64,000 nucleotides of DNA from an uncultured Novosphingobium sp. (GTDB lineage: Bacteria > Pseudomonadota > Alphaproteobacteria > Sphingomonadales > Sphingomonadaceae): contig CAMPHR010000011.1 in assembly GCA_946886075.1 (NCBI GenBank), forward strand, positions 1 through 64,000. Reading direction: 5' to 3'. The position numbers and the translations under genes are program-made. Position 1 is the first letter of the stretch, and each line of letters starts with the position of its first letter. Under the pieces are notes generated by a model. The model was given only the letters and a program-made list of their open reading frames with translations. It did no database searches and was not told the DNA's origin. Positions 1 through 8,584 of the stretch are shown here, piece after piece.

Positions 1-104
1 CTCCCTAGCCCTCTCCCCTGAAGGGGAGAGGGAACAGGTTGCTCCTTAACCCCCCACAACAACCCCTTCGACACGACGCCTCGCACCCGCTACCATCCGG
101 CCCC
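1..104. repeat. Palindromic intergenic repeat upstream of nagZ
   Basis: The first 30 bases contain a perfect hairpin, cctctcccct-gaa-like centre-aggggagagg, a short GC-rich palindrome of the kind scattered between sphingomonad genes. A related palindrome lies between gcvH and gcvPA (about 32863-32990). The rest up to the nagZ start has no recognisable site. The upstream gene is outside the window. Confidence 0.5.
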
Positions 105-1118
105 ATGAAACCGGTAATCTTCGGCCTCTCCGGCGAGACGCTCACCTCTGACGAACGCGCCTTCTTCGCGGACGCTCAGCCTGCGGGCTATATCCTCTTC
201 CGCCGCAACATTGTCGATCGCGCCCAAGTGCGTGCGCTGACGGACGATCTGCGCGCGCTTCACGGGCGCGACAACCTGCTGATCATGATCGACCAGGAGG
301 GGGGGCGCGTCGCCCGCATGCAAGCGCCGGTCTGGCCAAGCTTCCCGCCGGGCGCCGTCTTCGATCGCCTCTATGACATCGCGCCGTCCAGCGCGATCGC
401 CGCCGCGCGCGCCAATGCCCATGCGATCGCCGTGACATTGGCGGAGGCGGGGATCACCGTCGATGCACTCCCGCTGCTCGACGTGCGGCAGGATGGGGCG
501 AGCGACATCATGGGCGACCGCACGTTCGGCGCTGAACCGATGCGGGTCGCGGCGCTTGGCCGCGCGGTCATCGAAGGGCTCGCCAAAGGCGGCGTGGCGG
601 GCATTATCAAGCATATGCCGGGCCATGGCCGGGCCATGGTGGACAGCCATCATGAACTGCCTATCGTGACGGCGAGCGAAGAGGATCTCGCCATCGACCT
701 AGCGCCATTCCAGACGCTGAAGGACACCGCCATCGGCATGACAGCGCATGTCGTCTATACCGCTTGGGACCCGGACCTCCCCGCCAGCCTTTCCGCTTCA
801 ATCATCGACACGATCATCCGCCAGCGCATCGGCTTCGACGGCCTCCTGATGTCCGATGATCTCGATATGAGGGCGCTGAACGGCAGCATCCCCGAACTGG
901 CGGCAGGTGTCGTGGCAGCGGGTTGCGACCTTGCGCTCAATTGCTGGGGGCGGATGGCCGACATGGTGGGCATCGCCGATCTGCTCCCAGATATCAGCCA
1001 TCAGTCACGCGCGCGCCTCGACCGCGCCATGGCATCGACCAGCCTCAGCGTGGAAAACCCGCCGCTCGAACAGCTTCTCGCCACGCGCGACAGCCTGCTC
1101 TCCGTGGTAGCTGCGTGA
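105..1118 (+). CDS. nagZ: Beta-N-acetylhexosaminidase NagZ (glycoside hydrolase family 3)
   Basis: A 337-residue cytosolic enzyme that removes N-acetylglucosamine from anhydromuropeptides during peptidoglycan recycling. The family signature KHMPGHGR (residues 169-176) is followed by DSHHELP (about 180-186), the flexible loop whose Asp-His pair serves as acid/base in NagZ. The nucleophile is the Asp in LLMSDDLD near residue 247. I chose the ATG at 105 because homologues begin near MKPVIFGLSG; an in-frame ATG at 39 would add 22 residues of low-quality sequence overlapping the upstream repeat. No signal peptide is seen, as expected. It is followed 313 nt later by scpA, a gene order common in Alphaproteobacteria. 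Confidence 0.93.
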   Translation: MKPVIFGLSGETLTSDERAFFADAQPAGYILFRRNIVDRAQVRALTDDLRALHGRDNLLIMIDQEGGRVARMQAPVWPSFPPGAVFDRLYDIAPSSAIAAARANAHAIAVTLAEAGITVDALPLLDVRQDGASDIMGDRTFGAEPMRVAALGRAVIEGLAKGGVAGIIKHMPGHGRAMVDSHHELPIVTASEEDLAIDLAPFQTLKDTAIGMTAHVVYTAWDPDLPASLSASIIDTIIRQRIGFDGLLMSDDLDMRALNGSIPELAAGVVAAGCDLALNCWGRMADMVGIADLLPDISHQSRARLDRAMASTSLSVENPPLEQLLATRDSLLSVVAA

Positions 1119-1163
1119 GGGCAGGCATCATCGCGTACCTTCCGGAGAAGCCTTTTGAATGTT

Positions 1164-1237
1164 CGCGCGGAGCCCGCAGAGAAGACATGATGAGCGATCG
1201 CTCGGCACACTTCTGCGCCTTCTGCGGGCTCCGCGCG
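1164..1237. repeat. 17-bp inverted repeat downstream of nagZ
   Basis: Perfect 17-bp arms, cgcgcggagcccgcaga at 1164-1180 and its reverse complement at 1221-1237, enclose about 40 nt. There is no T-run, so it does not look like a simple rho-independent terminator. It is the left part of a larger intergenic repeat block filling the nagZ-scpA gap; the words 'gcgcgcctaaa' and 'gttcNcgcggag' recur in the next element. Confidence 0.6.
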
Positions 1238-1244
1238 CCTAAAT

Positions 1245-1391
1245 GTTCACGCGGAGACGCGGAGACGCGGAGGTACAGTGCCGCAGGCGAAGCCACTCAC
1301 CACTCTGAGCCCCTCCGCCATTTCCAGCGGAATTTAAGAGCGCTGCGCGCGCCTAAAGAGCCCCTCCGCGTCTCCGCGTCTCCGCGTGAAC
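1245..1391. repeat. 29-bp perfect inverted repeat between nagZ and scpA
   Basis: The arms at 1245-1273 and 1363-1391 are perfect reverse complements over 29 bp. Each arm is built from a tandem 8-bp unit (gcggagac). They enclose about 90 nt with no ORF that I trust. Together with the neighbouring 17-bp inverted repeat this accounts for nearly all of the 313-nt gap. It looks like a dispersed REP/BIME-type element rather than a gene-specific signal. Confidence 0.7.
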
Positions 1392-1431
1392 AACTCTTCC
1401 CGCCGCCAGCGCGCCAAAAAGCCCCCTGACC

Positions 1432-2214
1432 ATGGAAGACCTCTTCACCCCGCCAGCACAGCCGCGCGAAGACATGCTGACGGTCAGCTTCGAAAGCTGG
1501 GAAGGGCCGCTGGACTTGCTGCTCGCGCTCGCCCGTTCGCAAAAGGTCGATCTGCGCGAAATTTCTATCCTCGCCCTGGTCGAGCAATATCTCGCCCACA
1601 TCGAAGGCGCGCGGAAGCTGAAGCTGGAACTGGCGGCCGACTATCTGGTGATGGCGGCCTGGCTCGCTTATCTCAAATCCTCGCTGCTGCTGCCCAAGCA
1701 AGCGCAGCCTGATCCTAGCCCTGACGAACTGGCGCTGCGGCTACAACTGCGGCTTCAGCGCTTGCACGCCATGCGGGAGGCGGGGGCGCGGCTGATGGCG
1801 CGCGACCGCATCGGGCGGGATGTGTTCGTCCGCGCCCGGCCAGAGGGTCTGCGCCTGGTGCGCAAGGCGAAATGGGCCGCCAGCTTATACGACCTGCTCC
1901 AGTCCTATGGGCAGGTGCGCGCACGGACGCAGCCGGTCGTCCATATGGTCGCCGCGCGTCCGGTGATGACGCTGGATGAAGCGATCCAGCGCATCGGAAC
2001 GCTGGTCGGGTCGGCGATCGATTGGACGATGCTCGAATCCTTCCTGCCCGATGGCCAGGATGGTCCGATGGCGCGATCCGCGCTTGCAAGCAGCTTCGTC
2101 GCGGCGCTGGAACTGGCGCGGCAGGGGCGGCTGGAAATTCAGCAGGAAGGTATTTACGAACCCATCTATCTGCGCGCCGCGCTGCCGGATCAGAATGGGG
2201 GACGTCTGTTGTGA
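1432..2214 (+). CDS. scpA: Segregation and condensation protein A (ScpA, kleisin)
   Basis: A 260-residue kleisin that bridges the SMC ATPase heads and, with ScpB, forms the condensin that compacts and separates chromosomes. The N-terminal block FESWEGPLDLLLALARSQ (about 17-34) is the ScpA signature, followed by the helical SMC-binding segment and a C-terminal winged-helix region. Its TGA overlaps the ATG of scpB by 1 nt, so the two are almost certainly translationally coupled. The start is the ATG just after the upstream repeat block. Confidence 0.95.
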   Translation: MEDLFTPPAQPREDMLTVSFESWEGPLDLLLALARSQKVDLREISILALVEQYLAHIEGARKLKLELAADYLVMAAWLAYLKSSLLLPKQAQPDPSPDELALRLQLRLQRLHAMREAGARLMARDRIGRDVFVRARPEGLRLVRKAKWAASLYDLLQSYGQVRARTQPVVHMVAARPVMTLDEAIQRIGTLVGSAIDWTMLESFLPDGQDGPMARSALASSFVAALELARQGRLEIQQEGIYEPIYLRAALPDQNGGRLL

Positions 2215-2804
2215 TGCAGGAACCGGACGATTTCATGCGCGCCGTGGAGGCCGCGCTGTTCGTCGCCGAACATCCGTTGACGGCTACGGAGTTGCGGCAG
2301 CATGTCGGGGAGGCGGGAGATCTTGCCGCCGCTCTTGCCACGCTGTCGGATCATTATGCCGGGCGCGGCATCAATCTGGTCGAACGCGGCGGGCGCTGGC
2401 ATTTCCAGACGGCGGCGGACCTTGCCCACATCCTGCGGCGGGAAAAGGACGAAACGCGCAAGCTGTCGCGCGCGGCGATGGAGACGCTGGCCATCATTGC
2501 CTATCATGAGCCCGTCAGCCGTGCGGAAGTGGAGGCCATTCGCGGCGTCCAGGTGGCCAAGGGAACGCTCGACGTGCTGATGGAAGCAGGTTGGGTCAGG
2601 CCAGCGGGCAGGCGGGAGGTGCCGGGCCGCCCGCTGATTTATGCGACGACGCACGAATTTTTGTCACATTTCGGGCTTAGCAGCCGCCGGGATTTGCCGG
2701 GGATGGACGATCTGCGCGCTGCCGGATTGCTCGATCCGGTCGATCTTGCGCTGGAAGGCCTCGGCGCTCAATCCGTTCTGGAAAATGATGAGGAAGAGGC
2801 TTAA
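2214..2804 (+). CDS. scpB: Segregation and condensation protein B (ScpB)
   Basis: A 196-residue winged-helix protein that dimerises on ScpA in the SMC-ScpAB complex. Recognised by the [12 protein letters not shown]-terminal block, the [26 protein letters not shown] core and the [13 protein letters not shown] segment typical of ScpB. The frame is open upstream to 2022, but the ATG at 2214 gives the usual N-terminus and a 1-nt overlap with scpA. tatA follows after 28 nt. Confidence 0.95.
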   Translation: MQEPDDFMRAVEAALFVAEHPLTATELRQHVGEAGDLAAALATLSDHYAGRGINLVERGGRWHFQTAADLAHILRREKDETRKLSRAAMETLAIIAYHEPVSRAEVEAIRGVQVAKGTLDVLMEAGWVRPAGRREVPGRPLIYATTHEFLSHFGLSSRRDLPGMDDLRAAGLLDPVDLALEGLGAQSVLENDEEEA

Positions 2805-2832
2805 AAGGGCTTCCTTTCAGGAGAAAGTTAAA

Positions 2833-3075
2833 ATGGGTTCCTTTTCGTTGATGCATTGGGTCATCGTTCTCCTGGTGGTCATGCTGCTGTTTGGCGGCGG
2901 GCGCATTTCGGGCCTGATGGGTGACGTTGCCAAGGGCATCAAGAGCTTCAAGAAGGGCATGGCGGACGATGACGACGATATCGCCCCGGCCAAGCCTGCC
3001 ACGCGGATCGAAGGGCATCGCGTGCCTGAACAGGACGCCCCGACCGCGACCAGCGAAGAAAAGACCAAGGCCTGA
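2833..3075 (+). CDS. tatA: Sec-independent translocase protein TatA
   Basis: An 80-residue pore-forming subunit of the twin-arginine translocase. One N-terminal membrane segment (about 5-22, [17 protein letters not shown]) is followed by the amphipathic helix [19 protein letters not shown] and an acidic, disordered tail. The start at 2833 is supported by GGAGAAAG about 8 nt upstream and by the normal TatA N-terminus; the frame is open further upstream but within scpB. First gene of tatABC. Confidence 0.95.
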   Translation: MGSFSLMHWVIVLLVVMLLFGGGRISGLMGDVAKGIKSFKKGMADDDDDIAPAKPATRIEGHRVPEQDAPTATSEEKTKA

Positions 3076-3104
3076 TCTCCGTTAACGCCAGGCGGTAGGC
3101 GCGC

Positions 3105-3542
3105 ATGTTTGATATCGGTTCGTCCGAACTTCTGCTGATCGTGATCGTCGCGGTGGTCGTGATCGGTCCCAAGGATTTGCCGCGCGCCCTGTACAAGGTC
3201 GGGCAAATCGTCGGCAAGGCGCGCGGCATGGCGCGCCATTTCCGCACCGGCATCGACGCGATGGTGCGCGAAGTCGAGATGGAAGAGCTGGAGAAAAAGT
3301 GGGCGGACCAGAACCGGCGCATCATGCAGGAACATCCGCCCGAAGCTTCGTCCGGCCCTGCTATGGAGCCATTGGCCGATACGTCAGGCGCCGCCGCGCC
3401 GACTGCATCTTCGCCGCCGCCTTTCGTCGCCCAATCGGCGCCCGTTGCTCCGCCATCCGTCGCTCCGGCGCCTGCCGCCGAAGGCCCGCCCTATATCGCG
3501 GCCCAGTCCACTCCCGCGGCCAAGGGTGACGCTCAGGCATGA
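3105..3542 (+). CDS. tatB: Sec-independent translocase protein TatB
   Basis: A 145-residue TatB, which forms the substrate receptor with TatC. It starts [12 protein letters not shown], has one membrane helix (about 6-22) containing the conserved Gly-Pro ([11 protein letters not shown]), then a long amphipathic helix and a Pro/Ala-rich tail. The end overlaps the tatC start by 4 nt (ATGA), showing translational coupling. Confidence 0.95.
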   Translation: MFDIGSSELLLIVIVAVVVIGPKDLPRALYKVGQIVGKARGMARHFRTGIDAMVREVEMEELEKKWADQNRRIMQEHPPEASSGPAMEPLADTSGAAAPTASSPPPFVAQSAPVAPPSVAPAPAAEGPPYIAAQSTPAAKGDAQA

Positions 3543-4327
3543 AGGACATTGATGATACAAAGGCGCCGCTGCTCGACCATCTGATCGAATTGCGCGGGCG
3601 GCTTTTGAAGTGCGTCTGGGCGCTGTTCCTGACCGGCGCGGTCTGCTTCTATTTTTCCGACAAGCTGTTCGCGTTCCTGGTGCATCCGCTGAAGGAAGCA
3701 TTTGGCGATGGCGGCGGGCGGCTGGTCTATACCAAGCTGTACGAGGCTTTTTTCGTCCAGGTGAAGGTAGCGATCTTCGGCGCCTTCTGCCTCTCCTTCC
3801 CGATCATCGCGAACCAGCTGTGGGCGTTCATCGCGCCGGGCCTTTATGCCAAGGAAAAGAAGGCCTTATTGCCGTTCCTGGTGATGACGCCCGTACTGTT
3901 CCTGATGGGCGCCAGCCTTGCTTATTATGTCGTGATGCCGACCGCGTTCCATTTCTTCCTGCAATTTCAGGGAAACAGCGGAGGCCTTCAGGTAGAGGCC
4001 CTTCCCAGCACCGACGCCTACCTCACTTTGGTCATGCAGTTCATTCTGGCATTCGGCATCAGCTTCCTGATGCCGGTCCTGCTGATGCTGCTGAACCGCG
4101 CCGGTTTCGTCACCCGCGCTCAATTGATCGGCCTGCGCCGCTACATGATCGTCGCCGCCTTCGTTCTCGCGGCCGTTTTGACCCCCCCGGATGTCGTATC
4201 GCAGCTGATGCTCGCCATCCCCCTGTTGCTGCTCTACGAAATCACGATCATCGCGATCTGGTTCACCGATCGCAAACAAGCCCGCCAAGCAGCCGAGGCT
4301 GACGGTGCTGATCCTTCCGTGAGCTAA
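3539..4327 (+). CDS. tatC: Sec-independent translocase protein TatC
   Basis: A 262-residue inner-membrane protein that recognises the twin-arginine signal peptide. The N-terminal [17 protein letters not shown] matches the TatC signature (HLxELRxRL), and about six hydrophobic segments follow, ending in a short charged tail. Last gene of the nagZ-scpAB-tatABC run. Confidence 0.96.
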   Translation: MKDIDDTKAPLLDHLIELRGRLLKCVWALFLTGAVCFYFSDKLFAFLVHPLKEAFGDGGGRLVYTKLYEAFFVQVKVAIFGAFCLSFPIIANQLWAFIAPGLYAKEKKALLPFLVMTPVLFLMGASLAYYVVMPTAFHFFLQFQGNSGGLQVEALPSTDAYLTLVMQFILAFGISFLMPVLLMLLNRAGFVTRAQLIGLRRYMIVAAFVLAAVLTPPDVVSQLMLAIPLLLLYEITIIAIWFTDRKQARQAAEADGADPSVS

Positions 4328-4352
4328 AAAAAGGCCCGCCATGTGGCGGGCC
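4326..4352 (-). terminator. Rho-independent terminator between tatC and the entericidin gene
   Basis: Stem ggcccgcc (4333-4340), loop atgt, stem ggcgggcc (4345-4352). On the minus strand the hairpin is followed by seven Ts (4326-4332 on plus are A), so it fits termination of the leftward lipoprotein gene. Read rightward for tatC it has no T-run. Confidence 0.75.
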
Positions 4353-4380
4353 GCTAGGGTTGGGAGCCTGATGGGGCAGC

Positions 4381-4509
4381 TTACTTCGCTGCGTCTTCCA
4401 CTGCCTCGCCAGCGCTCTGCACGTCTTTGCCCGCGCCTTCGACGGTGTTGCACGCGGCCACCATCAGCGAACCGGTGAGCAGCAGGGCAGCAAGGATCTT
4501 CTTTGTCAT
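4381..4509 (-). CDS. Entericidin A/B-like small lipoprotein
   Basis: A 42-residue peptide starting MTKKILAALLLTGSLMVAAC. Lys residues, a hydrophobic stretch and a VAAC lipobox predict lipidation at Cys20, leaving a 23-residue mature peptide rich in Gly, Glu and Ala (NTVEGAGKDV...). This matches the entericidin family of small outer-membrane lipoproteins with AGKDVQ-like motifs. It is monocistronic, with its own terminator on the tatC side and the hairpin at 4642-4696 upstream. The cellular role in sphingomonads is unknown; the toxin/antidote role described for E. coli EcnAB should not be assumed. Confidence 0.85.
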   Translation of the reverse strand: MTKKILAALLLTGSLMVAACNTVEGAGKDVQSAGEAVEDAAK

Positions 4510-4854
4510 GGTCGTCTCCTAACGAAAAGCTCGAGCCGGATGGCCGCGCTATCCAGCGGCTGAGGGGGAGAACCCGCAGAGGCGAAATACGTTCCGCATC
4601 CGGAAATACCTGCGTGGGAGGAGGATTGCCCTGAAAAAATCTGAGCCCGGAACGCGTCGGGGGGGGGGGAGATGCGTTCCGGGCTCATGTTTTTTTGGAT
4701 AGCAAGAGCGGGGGGCAAAAGATTTGCTATCCGGTATGCAGAACCCCCGATAACGACATTTGGTTCCGCCGTTCCGCCGCCTTTAGATGTTTTTTATTAG
4801 CCAGCAGAATCAAAGGGTTGTTTTGAGGCCCGAAGATAAGTGCAATCGCCAAGG
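4510..4854. other. 345-nt intergenic region with a strong hairpin
   Basis: Between the lipoprotein start and the sleB-like stop. It should hold the promoter of the lipoprotein gene (no convincing -35/-10 seen) and the sleB terminator described separately. ORFs crossing it are short and lack family resemblance. The 4740-4850 part is AT-richer than its surroundings and shows nothing I recognise. Confidence 0.5.
4642..4696. terminator. Bidirectional terminator-like hairpin with an 11-G loop
   Basis: Perfect 14-bp stem, tgagcccggaacgc (4642-4655) with gcgttccgggctca (4674-4687). The loop contains 11 consecutive Gs (4659-4669). A T-run follows on the plus strand (4690-4696), and an A-run at 4634-4639 gives Ts on the minus strand. 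Position suits termination of the leftward cell-wall hydrolase gene. Confidence 0.75.
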
Positions 4855-5769
4855 TCAAAAAAGTGGGCGTCCGCTGTTCCGAAATTCGGGCCGGATTGTC
4901 GATTGGGGAAGCATGTCCCCAGCAGGGGGTGCGGGCACGGCGAGGGGCGCCGTGACGTCCATGTCTGCCGGTGGCAAAATCCGCTCGATCGACGCTGACC
5001 GAACGGGCCAGGCTTTGGGTGAGGGACCTGACTGCCACTCCCGGCCGGAATAGGGGATGCGGAACGCTGCCTCCGTCCCGTTGAAGCCGGGCATCTGGTA
5101 AAAGATGTGGGCGCCAATCACGGCAACGGGCCGCTTCGATGCTGCCCATCCCGGCCGCACCGCAAGCGTGTGGTAGAATGTGGCCAATCCCACAGGTGCA
5201 TAGACGCGGCCTGCGAGCGCCTGCTCGGCGATGCGGCGGGCGCGCGCCCAGCTTTGTGCATGATTGGCACGCCCCATCGACCCGTCGCAACTAAAGGTAA
5301 ATTGGCACAGGGAATCGGTGCGTTCCGATCCCTGATAGACGACGCCGCAGACGCTGTGCGGCCACAGGGGATTGCGCATGCGATTGAGTACAACCTGCGC
5401 GACGGCGCGTTGGCCTTCCTCCGGCTCATTGGCCGCTTCATAGTAGATGGCGGAAGTGAGGCAGTTGAGCGCCCGGTAGCTGTCCAGCGGAGTCTTGCCG
5501 CGGAACGCTGCGGCAGGCGCAGCGTCGATGGTGCCGAGCTTCAGCACATGCGGACTGCTCCCCGATGCGGCCGGTAAATCCTGAAACATGTCGTCGGCGA
5601 AGAAATAGGCGGAGCCGGGGAAATTTTCGCCCGCTTTTTCCGAGACAGCATAGCGCGACCGAGCGTCCGCGAGCATGTCGAGCGGCGCGGCCGTGATCAG
5701 GCGCGGCAGGGCAAGCGCGGTCAACGCCAGGGCGGCCAATGCCACATGCCAAGATCGCGCGCGTACCAT
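4855..5769 (-). CDS. Cell-wall hydrolase, SleB/Hydrolase_2 family
   Basis: A predicted exported peptidoglycan hydrolase of about 304 residues. The core LNCLTSAIYYEAANEPEEGQ is the SleB/CwlJ signature with the catalytic Glu, followed by AVAQVVLNRM and the CQFTFSCDG block. The ATG at 5769 gives a clear signal peptide (MVRARSW then a hydrophobic run to about residue 28). An in-frame ATG at 5883 would put 38 polar residues before it. No strong ribosome site separates the two. It is divergent from cysK. In non-sporulating bacteria this family is a general lytic enzyme, probably a lytic transglycosylase or amidase; the exact bond cut is not decidable here. Confidence 0.85.
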   Translation of the reverse strand: MVRARSWHVALAALALTALALPRLITAAPLDMLADARSRYAVSEKAGENFPGSAYFFADDMFQDLPAASGSSPHVLKLGTIDAAPAAAFRGKTPLDSYRALNCLTSAIYYEAANEPEEGQRAVAQVVLNRMRNPLWPHSVCGVVYQGSERTDSLCQFTFSCDGSMGRANHAQSWARARRIAEQALAGRVYAPVGLATFYHTLAVRPGWAASKRPVAVIGAHIFYQMPGFNGTEAAFRIPYSGREWQSGPSPKAWPVRSASIERILPPADMDVTAPLAVPAPPAGDMLPQSTIRPEFRNSGRPLF

Positions 5770-5949
5770 GTTGAAGCTGTTTGCTATCACCAAATCATCG
5801 CGGCCCGATGCCGCATGGCGCCCGCGATAGCGCAAAAGCCTTGCCACTTTCTTCCCGGACGCCGCGATATTTGCGCGGGACATGCAATCAGGTCTTTGGA
5901 TGGATCAGCATTCCCTTGCTTGGCAAGCGTGCATCCGCTCCGCTATGCG

Positions 5950-6951
5950 ATGTGCATGCTGGTTCAGAATGATAGCCTCGCCCTGATTGGCAACACGCCG
6001 CTGGTGCGCCTTGCCGGCCCGTCGGAAGAGACGGGCTGCGACATCTTCGCCAAGTGCGAGTTCGCCAATCCCGGCGCGTCGGTGAAGGACCGCGCGGCGC
6101 TCTTCATCGTCAATGATGCGGAAGAAAAGGGGCTGTTGCAGCCCGGCGGGACGATTGTCGAAGGAACGGCGGGCAATACCGGCATTGGCCTGGCCCTGGT
6201 CGCCAATGCCAAGGGCTACAAGACGATCATCGTCATGCCCGAGACGCAGAGCCGAGAAAAGATGGACACGCTGCGCGCGCTGGGCGCCGAGCTGGTCACC
6301 GTGCCTGCCGCAGCCTATTCCAACCCCGGTCATTTCGTCCACACATCCCGCCGGATCGCGGAAGAGACGGAGAATGCGATCTGGGCCAATCAGTTCGACA
6401 ATATCGCCAATCGGAAGGCGCATATCGTCGGCACGGCGGAGGAAATCTGGCAACAGCTGGATGGGCAGATTGACGGCTTCACCTGTGCGGCGGGAACGGG
6501 CGGGACGATTGCCGGGGTGGGCCTTGGCCTCAAGGCGCATGATGAGAATATCACCATTGCACTGACCGACCCCTACGGCGCGGCGCTCTACAATTATTAT
6601 GCGCATGGCGAATTGAAGGCCGAAGGATCATCGGTCGCCGAAGGCATTGGCCAGGGCCGGATTACCGCCAATCTGGAAGGCGCGCCGATCGACACCCAGT
6701 TCCGTATTTCCGACGAGGAAGGGTTGCACTGGGTCGAACGGCTGCTGGCGGAAGAGGGGCTTTGCCTCGGTCTTTCGTCGGGGATCAATGTCGCGGGCGC
6801 GGTTGCGCTGGCACGCGAGCTTGGTCCGGGCAAGCGGATCGTCACCATCCTGTGCGACACCGGCTTCCGCTATCTGTCGACCCTGTACAATCGCGAGTGG
6901 CTGGAAGCGAAGGGCTTGACGGTCTTCCCCTGGCTCGCGCACAATCGCTGA
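5950..6951 (+). CDS. cysK: Cysteine synthase A (O-acetylserine sulfhydrylase)
   Basis: A 333-residue PLP enzyme of fold type II that makes cysteine from O-acetylserine and sulfide. IGNTPLVRL lies near the N-terminus, and the PLP lysine is in NPGASVKDRAA (about residues 40-50). EGTAGNTGIGLA binds the substrate carboxylate, and GTGGTIAGV binds the PLP phosphate. The start is ATG 5950 or ATG 5956; upstream in-frame sequence lies in the divergent promoter region of the hydrolase and is not conserved in type. It resembles the ~330-residue cysteine synthase group common in Alphaproteobacteria. Confidence 0.9.
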   Translation: MCMLVQNDSLALIGNTPLVRLAGPSEETGCDIFAKCEFANPGASVKDRAALFIVNDAEEKGLLQPGGTIVEGTAGNTGIGLALVANAKGYKTIIVMPETQSREKMDTLRALGAELVTVPAAAYSNPGHFVHTSRRIAEETENAIWANQFDNIANRKAHIVGTAEEIWQQLDGQIDGFTCAAGTGGTIAGVGLGLKAHDENITIALTDPYGAALYNYYAHGELKAEGSSVAEGIGQGRITANLEGAPIDTQFRISDEEGLHWVERLLAEEGLCLGLSSGINVAGAVALARELGPGKRIVTILCDTGFRYLSTLYNREWLEAKGLTVFPWLAHNR

Positions 6952-6992
6952 TCGTCGACACGGGTCGCGGCGAAAAGATAAAGAGCGCTTTG

Positions 6993-7298
6993 ATGGCTGA
7001 ACATCCCCGCCGACAGGAAGGGTTGCAGCGTGTCCAGATCGGCCTCACGGGGCTGGCGGGCGTGGTGCTCCTCGTAGGTTTGGCGAATATCGTTATTGAA
7101 AAGGCGCGGATCGATGATCCGGCGGTGCCACCGCCTACGGTGCCCACGCTGGACATCAATGCCGTTGCGCCCAAGGAGCCGCTGGCGGAACTGGGCGTGC
7201 AGCCGGCGCCAGAGCAGCAGCCGATTGTTCCTGACCTGCAACCGGACCCTAATCTGCGCAAGCCGATGGATCGCGATCCACAAGCGTCCGGCCGCTGA
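6993..7298 (+). CDS. Small single-pass membrane protein, unknown function
   Basis: A 101-residue protein, MAEHPRRQEGLQRVQIGLTG at the start, with one membrane helix at about 17-38 and a Pro-rich periplasmic or cytosolic tail (PPPTVPTLD ... PAPEQQPIVPDLQPDPN). I do not recognise a family. It lies 41 nt after cysK and 25 nt before the next membrane-protein gene, so it may be co-transcribed with either. Codon use matches its neighbours. Confidence 0.7.
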   Translation: MAEHPRRQEGLQRVQIGLTGLAGVVLLVGLANIVIEKARIDDPAVPPPTVPTLDINAVAPKEPLAELGVQPAPEQQPIVPDLQPDPNLRKPMDRDPQASGR

Positions 7299-7323
7299 TC
7301 ATCATAATCGAGCCGCGCATTTC

Positions 7324-8553
7324 ATGAAGGTGGCGGTGCGCACATTGCTGATGTTGTGCTCAGGCCCTCTGCTGGTTCTGCTTGGCGGGCTGCCATTCAT
7401 ATTGCAAGCGGGCCAGGTGGACCCGCGGCACTGGTCCTGGCCCGCGCTGATGCTCGTCCCTGTTGCGCTTATGCTGACGCTGAAGCGCGGCTGGCTTCAC
7501 GCCATATGGGCGGGGGTGGGAAGCTTCGGGACGGTCCTGATCTTTATCACGCTGGCGGCCTCCTCCTCTCCCGCGTTATCAGAGGTGGGCTGGCTCGCGC
7601 TTGTGGTCGCGCTGGCGGTCATGGCTGGCATTTGCCTATCTCGCCGGACGTGGTTTGGCGGCATCCTGTGCGTCGGTGCCCTCCTGTCCTGCTGGGTCGC
7701 GCGGGATCGGCCTCTCCCTGCGTCACCATCACCTCGTCCGGAATTGGCGGTGATCAGCGCATTGCCCTTATTCTGGCGGGAAGGAGAGGCGGGCTTTGGC
7801 GCGCGAAGTGATGCGCCGATCATCACCATTTTGCGGCAGCGATTCGATGTGCGACCCGTGGACAGTCCGCTGGCCGGACCGATGAGGAGTGCGAAGGCGC
7901 TGCTGGTCGCCCAACCTCGCGCGCTTTCGCCAACCGAACTGGTCGCTCTGGACGATTGGCTGCGCAAGGGCGGGCGGCTCTTGTTGCTGGCAGATCCTCT
8001 GCTGCGTTGGCCATCGCCGCTGCCGCTGGGTGACCGACGGCGCCCTCCATCGATCAGCATGGCCGCGCCACTGCTCCATCATTGGGGCGTGCGCCTGCTG
8101 GCACCTGCTGCGCTGGGAGAAGATCGCCGCATCTTGGAACACGGCGGCTTGCTGACAATGATGGCGAGCTCCGGCTTTGCGCTGGAGCCTCGGGCCTCGT
8201 GCCGCCTGGAGGAACATGGCTTGATTGCGCGATGCCGGATCGGACGGGGGCAGGCTGTTCTGATCGCGGACGCTGACCTGATCGACGACCGATTGTGGCT
8301 GGCGGATGTTGCGGCTCCTCTCAATCCCCAGTTTTGGACGGCTGATACTCCGGGCTTTGTCATCGAGGCGCTGGGAGGCGGGGCCATGGAGCGGCGCAAT
8401 TGGTTGCGGACGATGGGCGACCTTGTGCTCGCATTGCGCTGGGGCCTTCTCGCTGGGATCGGCTGGGCCTTCCTGGGAACCGTGATCTTGGGCAGGCTGT
8501 GGAAGGCAAATGCTCGCGTCGGAGTACACCTTGGCCCATCGATGAGGCCATAA
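7324..8553 (+). CDS. Membrane protein with a GldG/DUF4350-like extracytoplasmic domain
   Basis: A 409-residue protein. Four N-terminal hydrophobic segments (about residues 5-125) are followed by a soluble domain with ITILRQRFDVRPVDSP and LSPTELVALDDWLRKGGRLLLLADP, the pattern of ABC-type auxiliary/DUF4350-like domains that resemble class I glutamine-amidotransferase folds. A C-terminal hydrophobic segment follows (about 375-397). I infer a membrane-anchored sensor or transporter accessory; no enzymatic role is visible. The start ATG 7324 gives a normal membrane-protein N-terminus. It lies directly upstream of the mraZ promoter region. Confidence 0.75.
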   Translation: MKVAVRTLLMLCSGPLLVLLGGLPFILQAGQVDPRHWSWPALMLVPVALMLTLKRGWLHAIWAGVGSFGTVLIFITLAASSSPALSEVGWLALVVALAVMAGICLSRRTWFGGILCVGALLSCWVARDRPLPASPSPRPELAVISALPLFWREGEAGFGARSDAPIITILRQRFDVRPVDSPLAGPMRSAKALLVAQPRALSPTELVALDDWLRKGGRLLLLADPLLRWPSPLPLGDRRRPPSISMAAPLLHHWGVRLLAPAALGEDRRILEHGGLLTMMASSGFALEPRASCRLEEHGLIARCRIGRGQAVLIADADLIDDRLWLADVAAPLNPQFWTADTPGFVIEALGGGAMERRNWLRTMGDLVLALRWGLLAGIGWAFLGTVILGRLWKANARVGVHLGPSMRP

Positions 8554-8584
8554 ATGCATAATTGAACCAGAACAAAACAGGATT

